A stretch of DNA of 64,000 bases from Streptococcus anginosus subsp. whileyi MAS624 (GTDB taxonomy: Bacteria > Bacillota > Bacilli > Lactobacillales > Streptococcaceae), in the NCBI RefSeq assembly GCF_000478925.1, contig NZ_AP013072.1, forward strand, positions 970,501 to 1,034,500, in the 5' to 3' direction. Below the pieces are notes generated by a model. It ran no database searches, was not told the DNA's origin, and saw only the letters and a program-made list of their open reading frames with translations. This document shows, piece by piece, positions 47,960 through 57,226 of the stretch. The first letter of the stretch is position 1; each line of letters starts with the position of its first letter. The translations under genes were made by a program, and so were the position numbers.

Positions 47960-48931
47960 ATGGAAACAGCTAGAAAAAGAGCACGATTGATTTATAATCC
48001 GACCTCTGGTCAGGAAATTATTAAAAAAAATATCGCAGAAGTTTTAGACGTTTTAGAAGATGTGGGTTATGAAACAAGTGCTTATCAGACAACGCCCGCT
48101 CCTTTATCAGCTCAAAACGAAGCAGAGAGAGCGGCTAAAGCAGGATTTGATTTAATTGTGGCAGCTGGTGGCGATGGAACAATTAACGAAGTGGTTAATG
48201 GAGTGGCACCGTTGGAAAACCGTCCTAAGTTGGCGTTTATTCCTACTGGTACAACCAATGATTATGCGCGTGCTCTCAAAATTCCAATGGGAGATCCAGT
48301 AGCAGCTGCTCGGATTATTGAAAAAGATCAAACCATAAAAATGGATATTGGTCAGGCTTATGGGAAAAAATATTTCATCAATATCGCTGCGGCAGGGACT
48401 TTGACAGAATTAACATATAGTGTTCCAAGTGAAGTAAAATCGCGCCTTGGTTATCTTGCTTATGTAGCCAAGGGAGCGGAAATGCTGCCAAAATCTAAAT
48501 TACGTAAAGTACATATTGAGCACGACCACGGTGTGTTTGAAGGCAAGGTCTCTTTAATCTTTGTTGCCTTAACCAATTCAATCGGTGGTTTTGAAAAATT
48601 AGCGCCAGATACGGTGTTAGATGACGGAAATTTCACCTTGATTTTAGTGAAAACTGCTCGCTTATTTGATATGCTGGGCTTAATGATTCAAGCCATCAAT
48701 GGCGGACAGCATGTGACTGATGCGAATGTAGAATATTTAAAAACAAGTAAATTAAAATTAGAAGTTTTAGATAAAAAAGCATCATTTATGTTGAATTTGG
48801 ATGGTGAATATGGTGGAGACACTCCTGTTGAGTTAGAAGTTCTTCATAACCATTTAGAATTTTTTGCAAATATTGATGAGATTAGCGATAGCGCTTTGTC
48901 ATTAGAAAATAAAAATAATCAGGAGAATTAG
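47960..48931 (+). CDS. dgkB: Diacylglycerol kinase family lipid kinase (DgkB/YegS type)
   Basis: A 323-aa soluble lipid kinase that in Gram-positive bacteria returns diacylglycerol to the phospholipid pool. The catalytic-domain signature GGDGTINEVVNG lies near 73-84, and IPTGTTNDYAR near 95. The C-terminal domain has LNLDGEYGGDTP near 278. It starts eight bases after ligA and stops immediately before the pullulanase ATG, so the three genes probably share a transcript. Another member of the DgkA type is at 14651. Confidence 0.9.
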   Translation: METARKRARLIYNPTSGQEIIKKNIAEVLDVLEDVGYETSAYQTTPAPLSAQNEAERAAKAGFDLIVAAGGDGTINEVVNGVAPLENRPKLAFIPTGTTNDYARALKIPMGDPVAAARIIEKDQTIKMDIGQAYGKKYFINIAAAGTLTELTYSVPSEVKSRLGYLAYVAKGAEMLPKSKLRKVHIEHDHGVFEGKVSLIFVALTNSIGGFEKLAPDTVLDDGNFTLILVKTARLFDMLGLMIQAINGGQHVTDANVEYLKTSKLKLEVLDKKASFMLNLDGEYGGDTPVELEVLHNHLEFFANIDEISDSALSLENKNNQEN

Positions 48932-51232
48932 ATGTTAGACTATCGTGTCTTAATTCATTACCACAATCAGTTAGACAATTATGCTGCTTACAATATGTGG
49001 AAGTGGCAAATGAATCAATGGGGAGAGGAGGCTTCTTTTTTTCAGAGAGATGACTTTGGCATTCAAGGGAATTTATCGTATAAGAGTAATCAGGCTTTGG
49101 GATATGTACATGTCATTGTAAAAACAATCGATTGGTCTCACCAGTCGGTTGATTATTCCATTCAGTTATTACCTCCTCATCTGGTGACGGAAATTTGGAT
49201 TATTGAAGGAGACAGTCAAGTTTATTATTCCCGACAAGCTGCTATGACTAGTCCGTATTATGCAAAGCAAGATCCTCATGCTTTTGATATGGCATTAGAT
49301 AGCAAACGTTTTGATCAGCATTGGGGCTATCAAGGTTGGCTAGGTTGTCGGTATGATGGTAAAAAAGCTGAATTTAAACTTTGGGCACCAACTGCAAAAA
49401 AAGTTCAATTAGTGGTGTATAAGAATGGTAGTAACCACTCGAAAATCTGGAAAGTTTATGACTTACAAAGAGGGAAAGTTTTTTCAAAAGATCATTCTGA
49501 AAATACAATCGGAATTTGGTCTCGAGTGATTTCAGATGATCTAGCAGATAGAGCTTATCAGTATCAATTAGAGTTTGAACATCACAAAACATTGACGCGT
49601 GACCCATACGCCGAAGCAACAACTGAAGACGGGAAACGCTCTGTCATTTTGTCACCTACAGAGCGAAATCCAAAACATTTTCAAGTGAAACAAGGTCAAC
49701 AAGCGACTTGGCGTTTGGATAATCCTTGTCAGGCAGTTATTTATGAAATGCATGTGCGAGATTTGACAAAGTCTAGTAGTTCTGGTGTATCTAAAAAATA
49801 CCGAGGTACCTTTTTAGGTGCTTGTCAAAAAGGAACTAAAAATCGATCTGGTCAAGCGACGGGATTTGATTATATCCAATCTTTAGGTATCAATGTTGTA
49901 CAATTGCAGCCAATCTCTGATCGACACAAAGAGTATGATCGGCATGGAAATGTGACCTACAATTGGGGGTATGATCCACAAAATTACAATGCTCCAGAAA
50001 CGAGTTTTTCAACAAATCCAACAAAGCCATCTCAAGGCATGCGGGACTTAAAAACAATGATTCAAGCCTATCATGATGCAGACATTTCCGTGGTGATAGA
50101 CGTTGTCTACAACCATATTTATTCTACCTATGATTCTCCTTTTCAAGCCACAATGCCCGATTATTATTATCGAATGAATCCAGATGGCTCTTTCCAAAAC
50201 GGAACAGGTGTAGGGAGCGAGACAGCTAGTGAGCACGAGATGTTCCGGAAATATATGATTGATTCGCTCCTTTATTGGGTAAAAGAGTATAATATTGACG
50301 GTTTTCGTTTTGATTTGATGGGAATTCATGACATTGAAACCATGCGTCAGATTCGAGAAGCGTTAGATGAGATTGATCCGAGAATCCTGACTTATGGAGA
50401 AGGATGGGACATGGGAACAGGATTGCTTCCTCTTGATAAAGCTAAGAAAGATAATGCTTTTGAATTATCAAATATCGGATTTTTCAATGATACTGAACGT
50501 GATGCGATTAAAGGAGCAGAGGTCTACGGTGGCTTAAAAGCTGGTTTTGTCAGTGGAGAGGCAACAGAGGCTATTATTGCGAAAGCAATATTAGGAAGCA
50601 ATGAGTTAGGGACTTATCTGACGCCAAACCAAGTTGTGAACTATGTAGAAGCGCATGATAATTATAATTTGCATGACTTGTTAGTGGAACTACACCCAGA
50701 TGATGATGACTTGACTCGTACTAAACGGATTGAATTAGCGACTGCGATGAATCTGCTGTTGCAAGGTATGAGTTTTATGGAACTAGGACAGGAATTTTCA
50801 CGTAGCAAGCTAATAGCAACTGGAGAAAATGGTCAAACTATTCAGGAAGATCATGAGCGTGCTATGAATAGTTATAACGCTCCTGATACTGTCAATCAGG
50901 TGGATTGGGATTTGATAGCTGATCACCAAGAAAGTATTGACTACATCAAAAAGATTATCCATTTAAAAACTATGACAAAAGAATTTTCTTATCAACATTA
51001 CGAAGACATTTACCAGCACGTCTTTGTGCACTCAGCTCATTCAGGAAGTGGGATTGTTATTTTTGAGGTGAAAGATGAGAAATATTATCTCATTATTTTC
51101 AATGCAAGCGGCCAAAGTTACAACATTGAAGATATTGGCAATTTGAGACTTGTAGCTGGAAATAGTCGTCAAGTTAGTGATTCTTTTGTTGAAGATTTGA
51201 CAGCGACAGTCTTTGAAGTTGTAGAGTGGTAA
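48932..51232 (+). CDS. pulA: Type I pullulanase
   Basis: Cleaves alpha-1,6 branches in glycogen or imported glucans. The 766-aa protein has an N-terminal carbohydrate-binding-like region, a CBM48-type segment (GWLGCRYDGKKAEFKLWAPTA near 132) and a GH13 domain. The nucleophile Asp is in DGFRFDLMG near 457, the acid Glu in YGEGWDMG near 489 and the third Asp in EAHDNYNLHD near 575. There is no signal peptide or LPXTG, so it is intracellular, unlike the surface pullulanases of streptococci. AGGAG lies before its ATG. Confidence 0.92.
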   Translation: MLDYRVLIHYHNQLDNYAAYNMWKWQMNQWGEEASFFQRDDFGIQGNLSYKSNQALGYVHVIVKTIDWSHQSVDYSIQLLPPHLVTEIWIIEGDSQVYYSRQAAMTSPYYAKQDPHAFDMALDSKRFDQHWGYQGWLGCRYDGKKAEFKLWAPTAKKVQLVVYKNGSNHSKIWKVYDLQRGKVFSKDHSENTIGIWSRVISDDLADRAYQYQLEFEHHKTLTRDPYAEATTEDGKRSVILSPTERNPKHFQVKQGQQATWRLDNPCQAVIYEMHVRDLTKSSSSGVSKKYRGTFLGACQKGTKNRSGQATGFDYIQSLGINVVQLQPISDRHKEYDRHGNVTYNWGYDPQNYNAPETSFSTNPTKPSQGMRDLKTMIQAYHDADISVVIDVVYNHIYSTYDSPFQATMPDYYYRMNPDGSFQNGTGVGSETASEHEMFRKYMIDSLLYWVKEYNIDGFRFDLMGIHDIETMRQIREALDEIDPRILTYGEGWDMGTGLLPLDKAKKDNAFELSNIGFFNDTERDAIKGAEVYGGLKAGFVSGEATEAIIAKAILGSNELGTYLTPNQVVNYVEAHDNYNLHDLLVELHPDDDDLTRTKRIELATAMNLLLQGMSFMELGQEFSRSKLIATGENGQTIQEDHERAMNSYNAPDTVNQVDWDLIADHQESIDYIKKIIHLKTMTKEFSYQHYEDIYQHVFVHSAHSGSGIVIFEVKDEKYYLIIFNASGQSYNIEDIGNLRLVAGNSRQVSDSFVEDLTATVFEVVEW

Positions 51233-51256
51233 ATTTAAAGATGTCAAGTTTTTTTC

Positions 51257-51285
51257 TTGACACCTATTTTTACTTGTGATATGAT
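51257..51285 (+). promoter_or_regulatory. rpsP promoter
   Basis: TTGACA (51257-51262), 17-bp spacer, TATGAT (51280-51285) with extended TGA. The -35 also forms the 3' arm of a small hairpin TGTCAAG/CTTGACA. Confidence 0.7.
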
Positions 51286-51348
51286 AGAGTATGTTGGTAA
51301 TAGCTCTGCTATACCTAAAAATAAAAAGAGAAAAGAGAAATTTTAAAA

Positions 51349-51621
51349 ATGGCAGTTAAAATTCGTTTAACTCGTATGGGTTCTAAGAAAAAACCTTACT
51401 ATCGTATTAACGTAGCAGATTCACGTTCACCACGTGATGGACGTTTCATCGAAACAATCGGAACTTATAATCCACTTGTTGCTGAAAACCAAGTGACCTT
51501 GAAAGAAGATCGTGTTCTTGACTGGTTGTCAAAAGGTGCTCAACCTTCTGATACAGTTCGCAACATCCTTTCAAAAGAAGGCGTATTGAAGAAATTCCAC
51601 GATTCAAAATACTCTAAATAA
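51349..51621 (+). CDS. rpsP: Ribosomal protein bS16
   Basis: A 90-aa small-subunit protein needed for 30S assembly. The start [26 protein letters not shown] is the bS16 signature, followed by [21 protein letters not shown] precedes the ATG. It is paired with khpA, as in other streptococci. Confidence 0.97.
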   Translation: MAVKIRLTRMGSKKKPYYRINVADSRSPRDGRFIETIGTYNPLVAENQVTLKEDRVLDWLSKGAQPSDTVRNILSKEGVLKKFHDSKYSK

Positions 51622-51640
51622 TAGAAGTGCAGGTTGATAT

Positions 51641-51880
51641 ATGGACACGATTGAAAATCTCATTATTGCGATAGTGAAACCTTTGATTTCACAGCCAGAT
51701 GCCTTAACTATCAAGATTGAAGATACACCTGAGTTTTTAGAGTATCATCTTGATCTTGATCCAAGTGATGTTGGACGTGTAATCGGTCGTAAAGGTCGCA
51801 CAATTTCTGCGATAAGAACGATTGTTTACTCTGTTCCAACCGAAGATAAAAAAGTTAGAATTGTTATTGATGAAAAATAA
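51641..51880 (+). CDS. khpA: KH-domain RNA-binding protein KhpA
   Basis: A 79-aa single KH domain with the RNA-binding loop [17 protein letters not shown] near 47-63. KhpA works with KhpB/EloR in streptococci to bind RNA and control cell elongation. It lies 19 bases after rpsP, and the operon ends at a strong terminator directly after its stop. Confidence 0.94.
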   Translation: MDTIENLIIAIVKPLISQPDALTIKIEDTPEFLEYHLDLDPSDVGRVIGRKGRTISAIRTIVYSVPTEDKKVRIVIDEK

Positions 51881-51907
51881 AATAGAGCCATTCAGGCTCT
51901 ATTTTTT
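51881..51907 (+). terminator. rpsP-khpA terminator
   Basis: AATAGAGCC (51881-51889) and GGCTCTATT (51895-51903) with loop ATTCA and a T-run to 51907. It stands between convergent khpA and niaR. Confidence 0.9.
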
Positions 51908-51939
51908 GAAATCTATCCTTAAAATGATTTGTGTATGTT

Positions 51940-52449
51940 TTACAGTAGAAAACCTAAATTTTCTAGTGCTTTTTCGATATAATCTAAATCTTGCTGCGAA
52001 TCGGCTTCAACCAAATGATAATGAATACCATCTGTCAATTCAGATAAACCTCGAAAATTACTTTCATGAATTTGTTGGATAAAATGTTGGACATCTCTGC
52101 GACAAGTTAATTTCAGATACGTTTGGATTTCCCCATAAACGGGATGCTCCACCATAATATTTTGGACTCGTCCGCCATTGTCTACGATTGCCAACAATTC
52201 TGTTTCGATATCTTCAATTGTGTGCTTGACTTTAAAAAGCTGGTGGTAATATTTAACAGTATCGTTCATTTTGTAAATATAACCCCGATTTGTGCTAATA
52301 ATAGGAGCACCATCAGCTCGAAGAACGGCAATATCTTGAACAATAATTTGGCGCGTAACATTGAATTTTTCTGCTAGAATTTGACCATTTAAAGGAGTTT
52401 CCGCATTTTTTAAAAGTTGTAATAAATCAGTTCTTCTTTTGTTTATCAT
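51940..52449 (-). CDS. niaR: Niacin-responsive repressor NiaR
   Basis: A 169-aa repressor with an N-terminal HTH (LAEKFNVTRQIIVQDIAVLRADG near 25-47) and a C-terminal 3H domain whose three conserved histidines appear in EHPVYGE, DVQHFIQQ and GIHYH. The family represses NAD precursor uptake when niacin is plentiful. It directly follows niaX on the same strand, its likely target. Confidence 0.92.
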   Translation of the reverse strand: MINKRRTDLLQLLKNAETPLNGQILAEKFNVTRQIIVQDIAVLRADGAPIISTNRGYIYKMNDTVKYYHQLFKVKHTIEDIETELLAIVDNGGRVQNIMVEHPVYGEIQTYLKLTCRRDVQHFIQQIHESNFRGLSELTDGIHYHLVEADSQQDLDYIEKALENLGFLL

Positions 52450-52466
52450 AAATTCATTGTAGAATA

Positions 52467-52498
52467 AATCCGTTAAATATTCAAGGTTTAACGGATTT
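52467..52498. terminator. Hairpin between niaX and niaR
   Basis: Perfect 12-bp arms AAATCCGTTAAA (52467-52478) and TTTAACGGATTT (52487-52498). It includes the niaX stop codon. T-runs are short, so it may only weaken read-through into niaR. Confidence 0.55.
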
Positions 52499-53012
52499 TT
52501 TGTAGAGTCTTATAAATAAATTGTGCAATGATAAAGTCAACGATGCTATGAATAATTGTTCCAACACCTACGAGAATGAAGAGAAGGTAAAACATATTTT
52601 CTGGAAAAGAAGTAGAGGCGTAAAAGATGAGACAAGCAAGAACTTCAGCAATCGCATGAACGAAAGCAAGAATAATATTTAGTATCCAAGTTTGAATTGG
52701 TTTATCTAAAGTTTTAGGATATTTTCTAAGGTAAAGAGCACCTAACAATCCGAAGAAGAGATGAGATAAGGCACGAAGAACAATAACAATAGGATAACCA
52801 GCTGCTAAGAATCCAAAGGTGGAACCTAGAATAACGACTAAAGTCATCAAAGGAGAGATAAACATGGCTAAAAAGATAGGGACATGGCTTGCTAACGTAT
52901 AAGAAGCGGGTGGAATAATAATTTTTACAGGCATAATCATAGGAATGACAATAGCTAGCGCTGTCAAAAGAGCTGTGAGAGTTATAAATTGGTTTTTTGT
53001 TTTTGGTTTCAT
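52488..53012 (-). CDS. niaX: Niacin ECF transporter S component NiaX
   Basis: A 174-aa membrane protein with about six hydrophobic segments, matching streptococcal NiaX, the niacin-binding part of an ECF transporter. Signatures are TLTALLTALAIVIPMI near 10, ASYTLASHVPIFLAMFISP near 33 and GAGLTIIHSIVDF-like VGTIIHSIVDFIIAQ near 150. ATG 53012 follows GGAGGGG; an ATG four codons earlier has a poor site. The neighbour niaR supports the assignment. Confidence 0.9.
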   Translation of the reverse strand: MKPKTKNQFITLTALLTALAIVIPMIMPVKIIIPPASYTLASHVPIFLAMFISPLMTLVVILGSTFGFLAAGYPIVIVLRALSHLFFGLLGALYLRKYPKTLDKPIQTWILNIILAFVHAIAEVLACLIFYASTSFPENMFYLLFILVGVGTIIHSIVDFIIAQFIYKTLQKIR

Positions 53013-53023
53013 AATCCCCTCCA

Positions 53024-53073
53024 TTTACTGTATACACATAAGTATATTTTACTGTTTTTACAGATAATGTCAA
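53024..53073 (-). promoter_or_regulatory. niaX promoter with candidate NiaR operators
   Basis: On the minus strand TTGACA (53068-53073) and TAAAAT (53046-53051) are 16 bp apart. The spacer holds the near-palindrome CTGTAAAAACAG (53052-53063). On the plus strand TTTACTGT occurs at 53024-53031 and 53048-53055, 24 bp apart. These repeats are candidate operators. Confidence 0.55.
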
Positions 53074-53153
53074 GAGAAAATTTCGATAAAGTAAACAAAA
53101 TTCTTAAATAGTAGGTACTATGTTTGTTAGAATATTAATAAGAAGAGAAAACT

Positions 53154-54017
53154 ATGATAGATATGTTGGAACAGCCAGAGTATATTGCTATTCATTCTTC
53201 CTTACGTTTGCGAAAGTATGATGGACAAGCTCATCTAGCTTTTTCTTGGTATCAGAATCCTGATGTAATCCGTTTGATTGATGGTAGTAGAGAGCCTTAT
53301 ACACTTCAGCGAATCAAGAAAATGTATGACTATCTTACTCAGCATGGAGAAGTGTATTTTATTGAGATTCTGATAAATGAAAATTGGATGCCAATTGGTG
53401 ATGTAAGTTTTTGGCAAGAGGATATGCCTATTGTTATTGGTAACTCAGATTATCGTGGTCATGGAATCGGGAAGACTGTTGTTCAAGCATTAATTGAACG
53501 TGGACGTCAGCTGGGCTATGAACGTTTGTATGTTCGAGAAATTTATGATTACAATACTGCTTCTAAAAAGATGTTTGAATCGGTAGGATTTTATCCCATA
53601 GAAAAGACTGAAAAAGGACATCGCTATGCTTTGGATTTACTGCTTCCTTTATCAGCTATTCAACCAAGTCAATTTTATCTTTCAGAAGAGAAACTAAAGC
53701 AGGTTCAGACATGGTTTGATACAAAGAACATAAGTAGTTTAAAACCCTTGCCAATTAAGCGCTTCCAAGACAAAATCTTTTTTACTGATGGACACAGTAG
53801 AGCATTTATAGCTTATCAAGCTGGTTTTGAAGAGATTCCAGTTTATGCAGAAAAAGACGATTTGAATTGGGAGTTCTATTCCTATTGTCTTCAAGTTTGT
53901 GACAAAATAGGTATTGCTACAATAAAAGATTTAGAAAATCGGATTTTGTCTGTGTCGGATTACAAGAAAAATTGGTTAGATTGGTGTCAACGAGTCGCAA
54001 AGAAGTTTGAGGAATAA
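53154..54017 (+). CDS. GNAT acetyltransferase fused to a ParB-like domain
   Basis: A 287-aa two-domain protein. Residues ~14-165 form a GNAT domain with acetyl-CoA loop YRGHGIGKTVVQAL near 104 and YNTASKKMFESVGFYP. Residues ~170-287 include FTDGHSRAFIAYQAGFEEIPVY near 213, which resembles the DGHHRxxAxxxxGxxxIPV box of ParB/Srx-type nucleotide-binding domains. No signal or membrane segment. The start may be 53154 or ATG 53163. Function unknown; the pairing suggests modification of a substrate selected by the second domain. Confidence 0.7.
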   Translation: MIDMLEQPEYIAIHSSLRLRKYDGQAHLAFSWYQNPDVIRLIDGSREPYTLQRIKKMYDYLTQHGEVYFIEILINENWMPIGDVSFWQEDMPIVIGNSDYRGHGIGKTVVQALIERGRQLGYERLYVREIYDYNTASKKMFESVGFYPIEKTEKGHRYALDLLLPLSAIQPSQFYLSEEKLKQVQTWFDTKNISSLKPLPIKRFQDKIFFTDGHSRAFIAYQAGFEEIPVYAEKDDLNWEFYSYCLQVCDKIGIATIKDLENRILSVSDYKKNWLDWCQRVAKKFEE

Positions 54018-54072
54018 ATAAAGATTGTGTTATAATGGTTAAGAAAACTGTTTCATATAGAAGAGGTCAAAA

Positions 54073-54705
54073 ATGATTTATGAATTTTGTGCAGAAAACG
54101 TGACTGATTTGGAAAAAGCCATGCAAACAGGTGCTCGGAGGGTTGAGCTTTGTGATAATCTGGCGGTGGGTGGAACGACGCCTAGCTATGGTGTCATAAA
54201 AGCAGCTGTAGAGTTAGTGAGTCCTTATCATACAACTGTTATAACGATGATTCGTCCACGTGGAGGAGATTTTGTATACAATGATTTAGAAATGAAAATC
54301 ATGTTAGAGGATATTCAAATGGCTCGCAAAGCTGGTACACATGGTGTAGTGTTTGGTGCATTGACAGTTGCTAATGAAATTGATTATCTAAAAATGGAAA
54401 AGTTGGTAGAAGCTGCTCAAGGATTAGAGATCGTCTTTCACATGGCTTTTGATGCTATTCCAAAGGAACAGCAGTTCAGCACAATAGATTGGCTAATCGA
54501 ACATGGTGTGAGTAGAATCTTAACTCATGGAGGAGTAGCTACAGAGCCGATTCAAAATCATTTTCTCTGGTTAAATACTTTGATAAAGCATGCAGCTGGT
54601 CGAATTGAAATTTTACCAGGAGGTGGTATTACGGTTAATAATCGTGATGAAATTATCGCAAATCTTGGCGTGAACCAACTTCATGGCACCAAAATTGTAT
54701 TTTAG
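54073..54705 (+). CDS. cutC: CutC family protein
   Basis: A 210-aa TIM-barrel protein named for copper homeostasis, though its biochemical role is unsettled. The start MIYEFCAENVTDLEKAMQTGARRVELCDNLAVGGTTPS is the CutC signature, with MIRPRGGDFVYN near 59 and ILTHGG near 154. The C-terminal end LHGTKIV is present. GAAGAGGT precedes the ATG. Confidence 0.92.
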   Translation: MIYEFCAENVTDLEKAMQTGARRVELCDNLAVGGTTPSYGVIKAAVELVSPYHTTVITMIRPRGGDFVYNDLEMKIMLEDIQMARKAGTHGVVFGALTVANEIDYLKMEKLVEAAQGLEIVFHMAFDAIPKEQQFSTIDWLIEHGVSRILTHGGVATEPIQNHFLWLNTLIKHAAGRIEILPGGGITVNNRDEIIANLGVNQLHGTKIVF

Positions 54706-54717
54706 AAAGTAAAAATC

Positions 54718-55389
54718 ATGTTAGACTTATTTGAGAAATACCAAGCAAATCCAGAAAAATTACAAGCCTTTGGTTTTGAAAAAAGAGGAGTAGAGTTTGT
54801 TTATTCTCAGGAAATAATGAAGGGCGACTTTTTATTACAACTAAAATTACAGGGTGAGAAGCTGGACTACCAAGTGCTTGATCAAGAAACAGGCGATGAA
54901 TACGTGCAGGTCAAAATGGAGCAGATGATGGGGGAATTTGTCGGACAGGTTCGTGAAGCTTGTCAAGAGATTTTCTTGATGATTCGAGCTAATTGTTTTG
55001 AGGAAGTTGGCTTTCTTTATAAACAGAGTAGCCGCTTGCAGGAGTACGTAGCAAGAACCTATGACGGAAGACTGGAATATCTCTGGGAGAATTCTTCAAA
55101 AAATAGCAATCTTCATGCTGGTGTTTTTCGACATAAGGATACTAAAAAATGGTATGGTATTTTTATGACGATAGACTGGTCGAAGTTTGAAAATGGCAAA
55201 ACTGGTCAAATAGAAGTGCTGAATGTCAAAAACAATCAAGTGGCTGATTTACTTAAAAAAGCAGGGATTTACCCAGCATTTCACATGAACAAAAAATATT
55301 GGCTTAGCCTGCCCTTGGATGATACTTTAAGAGATACAGAACTTTTTGCCCTTTTGGATAAGAGCTTTGAATTGACCCAAAAGAAATGA
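54718..55389 (+). CDS. MmcQ/YjbR family protein
   Basis: A 223-aa protein whose C-terminal half matches the MmcQ/YjbR fold: VFRHKDTKKWYGIFMTI near 138 and AFHMNKKYWLSLPLDDTLRDTELFALLDKSFELT at the end. The N-terminal ~110 residues may be a second, diverged copy or domain (MLDLFEKYQANPEKLQAFGFEKRG...). Family members are predicted to bind DNA, on structural grounds. It starts 12 bases after cutC, so the two are likely co-transcribed. Confidence 0.82.
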   Translation: MLDLFEKYQANPEKLQAFGFEKRGVEFVYSQEIMKGDFLLQLKLQGEKLDYQVLDQETGDEYVQVKMEQMMGEFVGQVREACQEIFLMIRANCFEEVGFLYKQSSRLQEYVARTYDGRLEYLWENSSKNSNLHAGVFRHKDTKKWYGIFMTIDWSKFENGKTGQIEVLNVKNNQVADLLKKAGIYPAFHMNKKYWLSLPLDDTLRDTELFALLDKSFELTQKK

Positions 55390-55484
55390 GGAACACAGTT
55401 AGTTTGTGCTAGCTGCGTTTTATCTTTACAGATAATGCAACAAAATAGTGTATAATGGTAATCAGTAATAGCAGAGGAGAGAGT

Positions 55485-57224
55485 ATGAATCTTATCAGAA
55501 AATTGGGCTGGTTTTTCAAACTGGAGAAAAAACGTTATATTATCGGAATTCTAGCCTTGTCTTTGGTTAGTGTTTTTAATTTAATTCCTCCTAGAGTAAT
55601 CGGTGTGGTGATTGACCGTATTGCTAGCCGAAATCTAACGTCAGACCAGTTGCTTTTAAATCTTTTACTTTTGGTTGCTTCGGCCTTTATTATGTATGGT
55701 CTGCGTTATCTTTGGCGGCTATATATCTTTGGCACAGCAAATCATTTGGGACGACTTTTGCGTTCTCAACTCTTTGAACACTTTACCCAAATGGCACCGT
55801 CTTTTTATCAAAAATATAGAACAGGAGATTTGATGGCGCATGCAACAAATGACATTAACGCAGTTGTAAGTGTGGCAGGTGGGGGTGTCATGTCGGCGGT
55901 AGATGCCTCTATCACCGCACTGGTAACGTTACTGACTATGTTCTTTGTTTTAGACTGGCGTTTGACTTTGATTGCTATTTTGCCATTGCCGTTTCTTTCT
56001 TGGGGAACCAGTTTAATTGGAAGAAAAAATCACGAGAGCTTTAAAGCGGCTCAGGAGGCCTTTTCTGACTTGAATAACAAGGTACAGGAAAGCGTTTCAG
56101 GGATTAAAGTAACGAAATCTTTTGGCTATCAAAAAGCAGAAAGTCACTCTTTTGCTAGGACAAATCAGGATGTCTATGAGAAGAATATTTTAGCCGCTAA
56201 ATACAATTCCCTCTTTGACCCTATAGTTCTGATTTTCATCGGCTTATCTTATGCATTAACCTTGATTTTTGGGGGAATGTTCATCTCTAGAGGACAATTT
56301 ACAGTTGGAGAGTTAGTGACATTTATTACTTATCTAGATATGCTGGTATGGCCTTTGCAGGCGATGGGCTATCTCTTCAACATCAGCCAAAGAGGAATGG
56401 TTTCTTATGAACGGATTGAGCGACTATTGGCAGAAAAATCGGATGTCGAAGAGACCAACAATCCCGTTTTCCCTATAAAAAATGGCCGTTTGGTCTATGA
56501 TATTCAGCGTTTTTCTTATGAAGAAACAACCACTTTATCCAATATTCATTTTGCATTAGAAAAGGGGCAGACGCTAGGAATTGTCGGACAAACAGGTTCT
56601 GGTAAAACAACACTATTACGCCTGCTCATGCGAGAACAGGATATTCAAGAAGGTGCTATTTATCTGAATGATCACGATATTCGAGATTATAGCTTAAACG
56701 ATTTGCGGAGTTTGATTGGTTACGTGCCGCAAGAACAGATTCTTTTTGCAATGTCGATTGCGAACAATATTCGTTTTGCAAATCCAGACTTGTCAGATGA
56801 CGAAGTGATTCGAGCTAGTAAACTTTGTGGCCTTTATGAGGATATTATTGCCATGCCAGAAGGCTTTCAGACAATTGTCGGCGAGAGAGGAGTATCGCTT
56901 TCAGGAGGTCAAAAGCAACGTTTAGCCATGAGTCGAGCGCTCGTTCTGAAACCAGATATTTTAATCTTGGATGATTTTTTGTCTGCTGTTGATGCTAAAA
57001 CAGAGCATTTGATTTTGGAAAATCTCAAGGAAGAACGAGACGGCAAGACGACGATTATTACTGCTCACCGATTATCAGCAGTTGTTCATGCAGATTTGAT
57101 TTTGGTGATGGAGAATGGACGCATTAAAGAGCGTGGCACTCACCAAGAATTGCTGGCACAAAACGGTTGGTATGCGCATACTTATCACAACCAGCAACTG
57201 GCAGAAAGTCTGAAGGAGGAGTGA
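55485..57224 (+). CDS. ABC exporter half-transporter, degenerate-site subunit (second pair)
   Basis: A 579-aa half-transporter with six membrane segments (~20-320) and one ATPase domain, akin to YheI/LmrC. Walker A is GQTGSGKTT near 363, the signature LSGGQKQR, and Walker B ILDDFLSAVD with Asp instead of catalytic Glu, again the degenerate partner. AGGAGAGA precedes ATG 55485. It ends two bases before the second subunit. No leader peptide or terminator like that at 10.4 kb was found in the 95 bases upstream. Confidence 0.9.
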   Translation: MNLIRKLGWFFKLEKKRYIIGILALSLVSVFNLIPPRVIGVVIDRIASRNLTSDQLLLNLLLLVASAFIMYGLRYLWRLYIFGTANHLGRLLRSQLFEHFTQMAPSFYQKYRTGDLMAHATNDINAVVSVAGGGVMSAVDASITALVTLLTMFFVLDWRLTLIAILPLPFLSWGTSLIGRKNHESFKAAQEAFSDLNNKVQESVSGIKVTKSFGYQKAESHSFARTNQDVYEKNILAAKYNSLFDPIVLIFIGLSYALTLIFGGMFISRGQFTVGELVTFITYLDMLVWPLQAMGYLFNISQRGMVSYERIERLLAEKSDVEETNNPVFPIKNGRLVYDIQRFSYEETTTLSNIHFALEKGQTLGIVGQTGSGKTTLLRLLMREQDIQEGAIYLNDHDIRDYSLNDLRSLIGYVPQEQILFAMSIANNIRFANPDLSDDEVIRASKLCGLYEDIIAMPEGFQTIVGERGVSLSGGQKQRLAMSRALVLKPDILILDDFLSAVDAKTEHLILENLKEERDGKTTIITAHRLSAVVHADLILVMENGRIKERGTHQELLAQNGWYAHTYHNQQLAESLKEE

Positions 57225-57226
57225 TT

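Noticed and set aside
51247..51262. Hairpin TGTCAAG/CTTGACA after pulA as a terminator
   Set aside because: The T-run is in the loop, not after the stem, and the 3' arm is the rpsP -35.
51822..52082. 86-aa ORF overlapping khpA and the niaR 3' end
   Set aside because: It crosses a strong terminator and two convergent genes and has no family resemblance.
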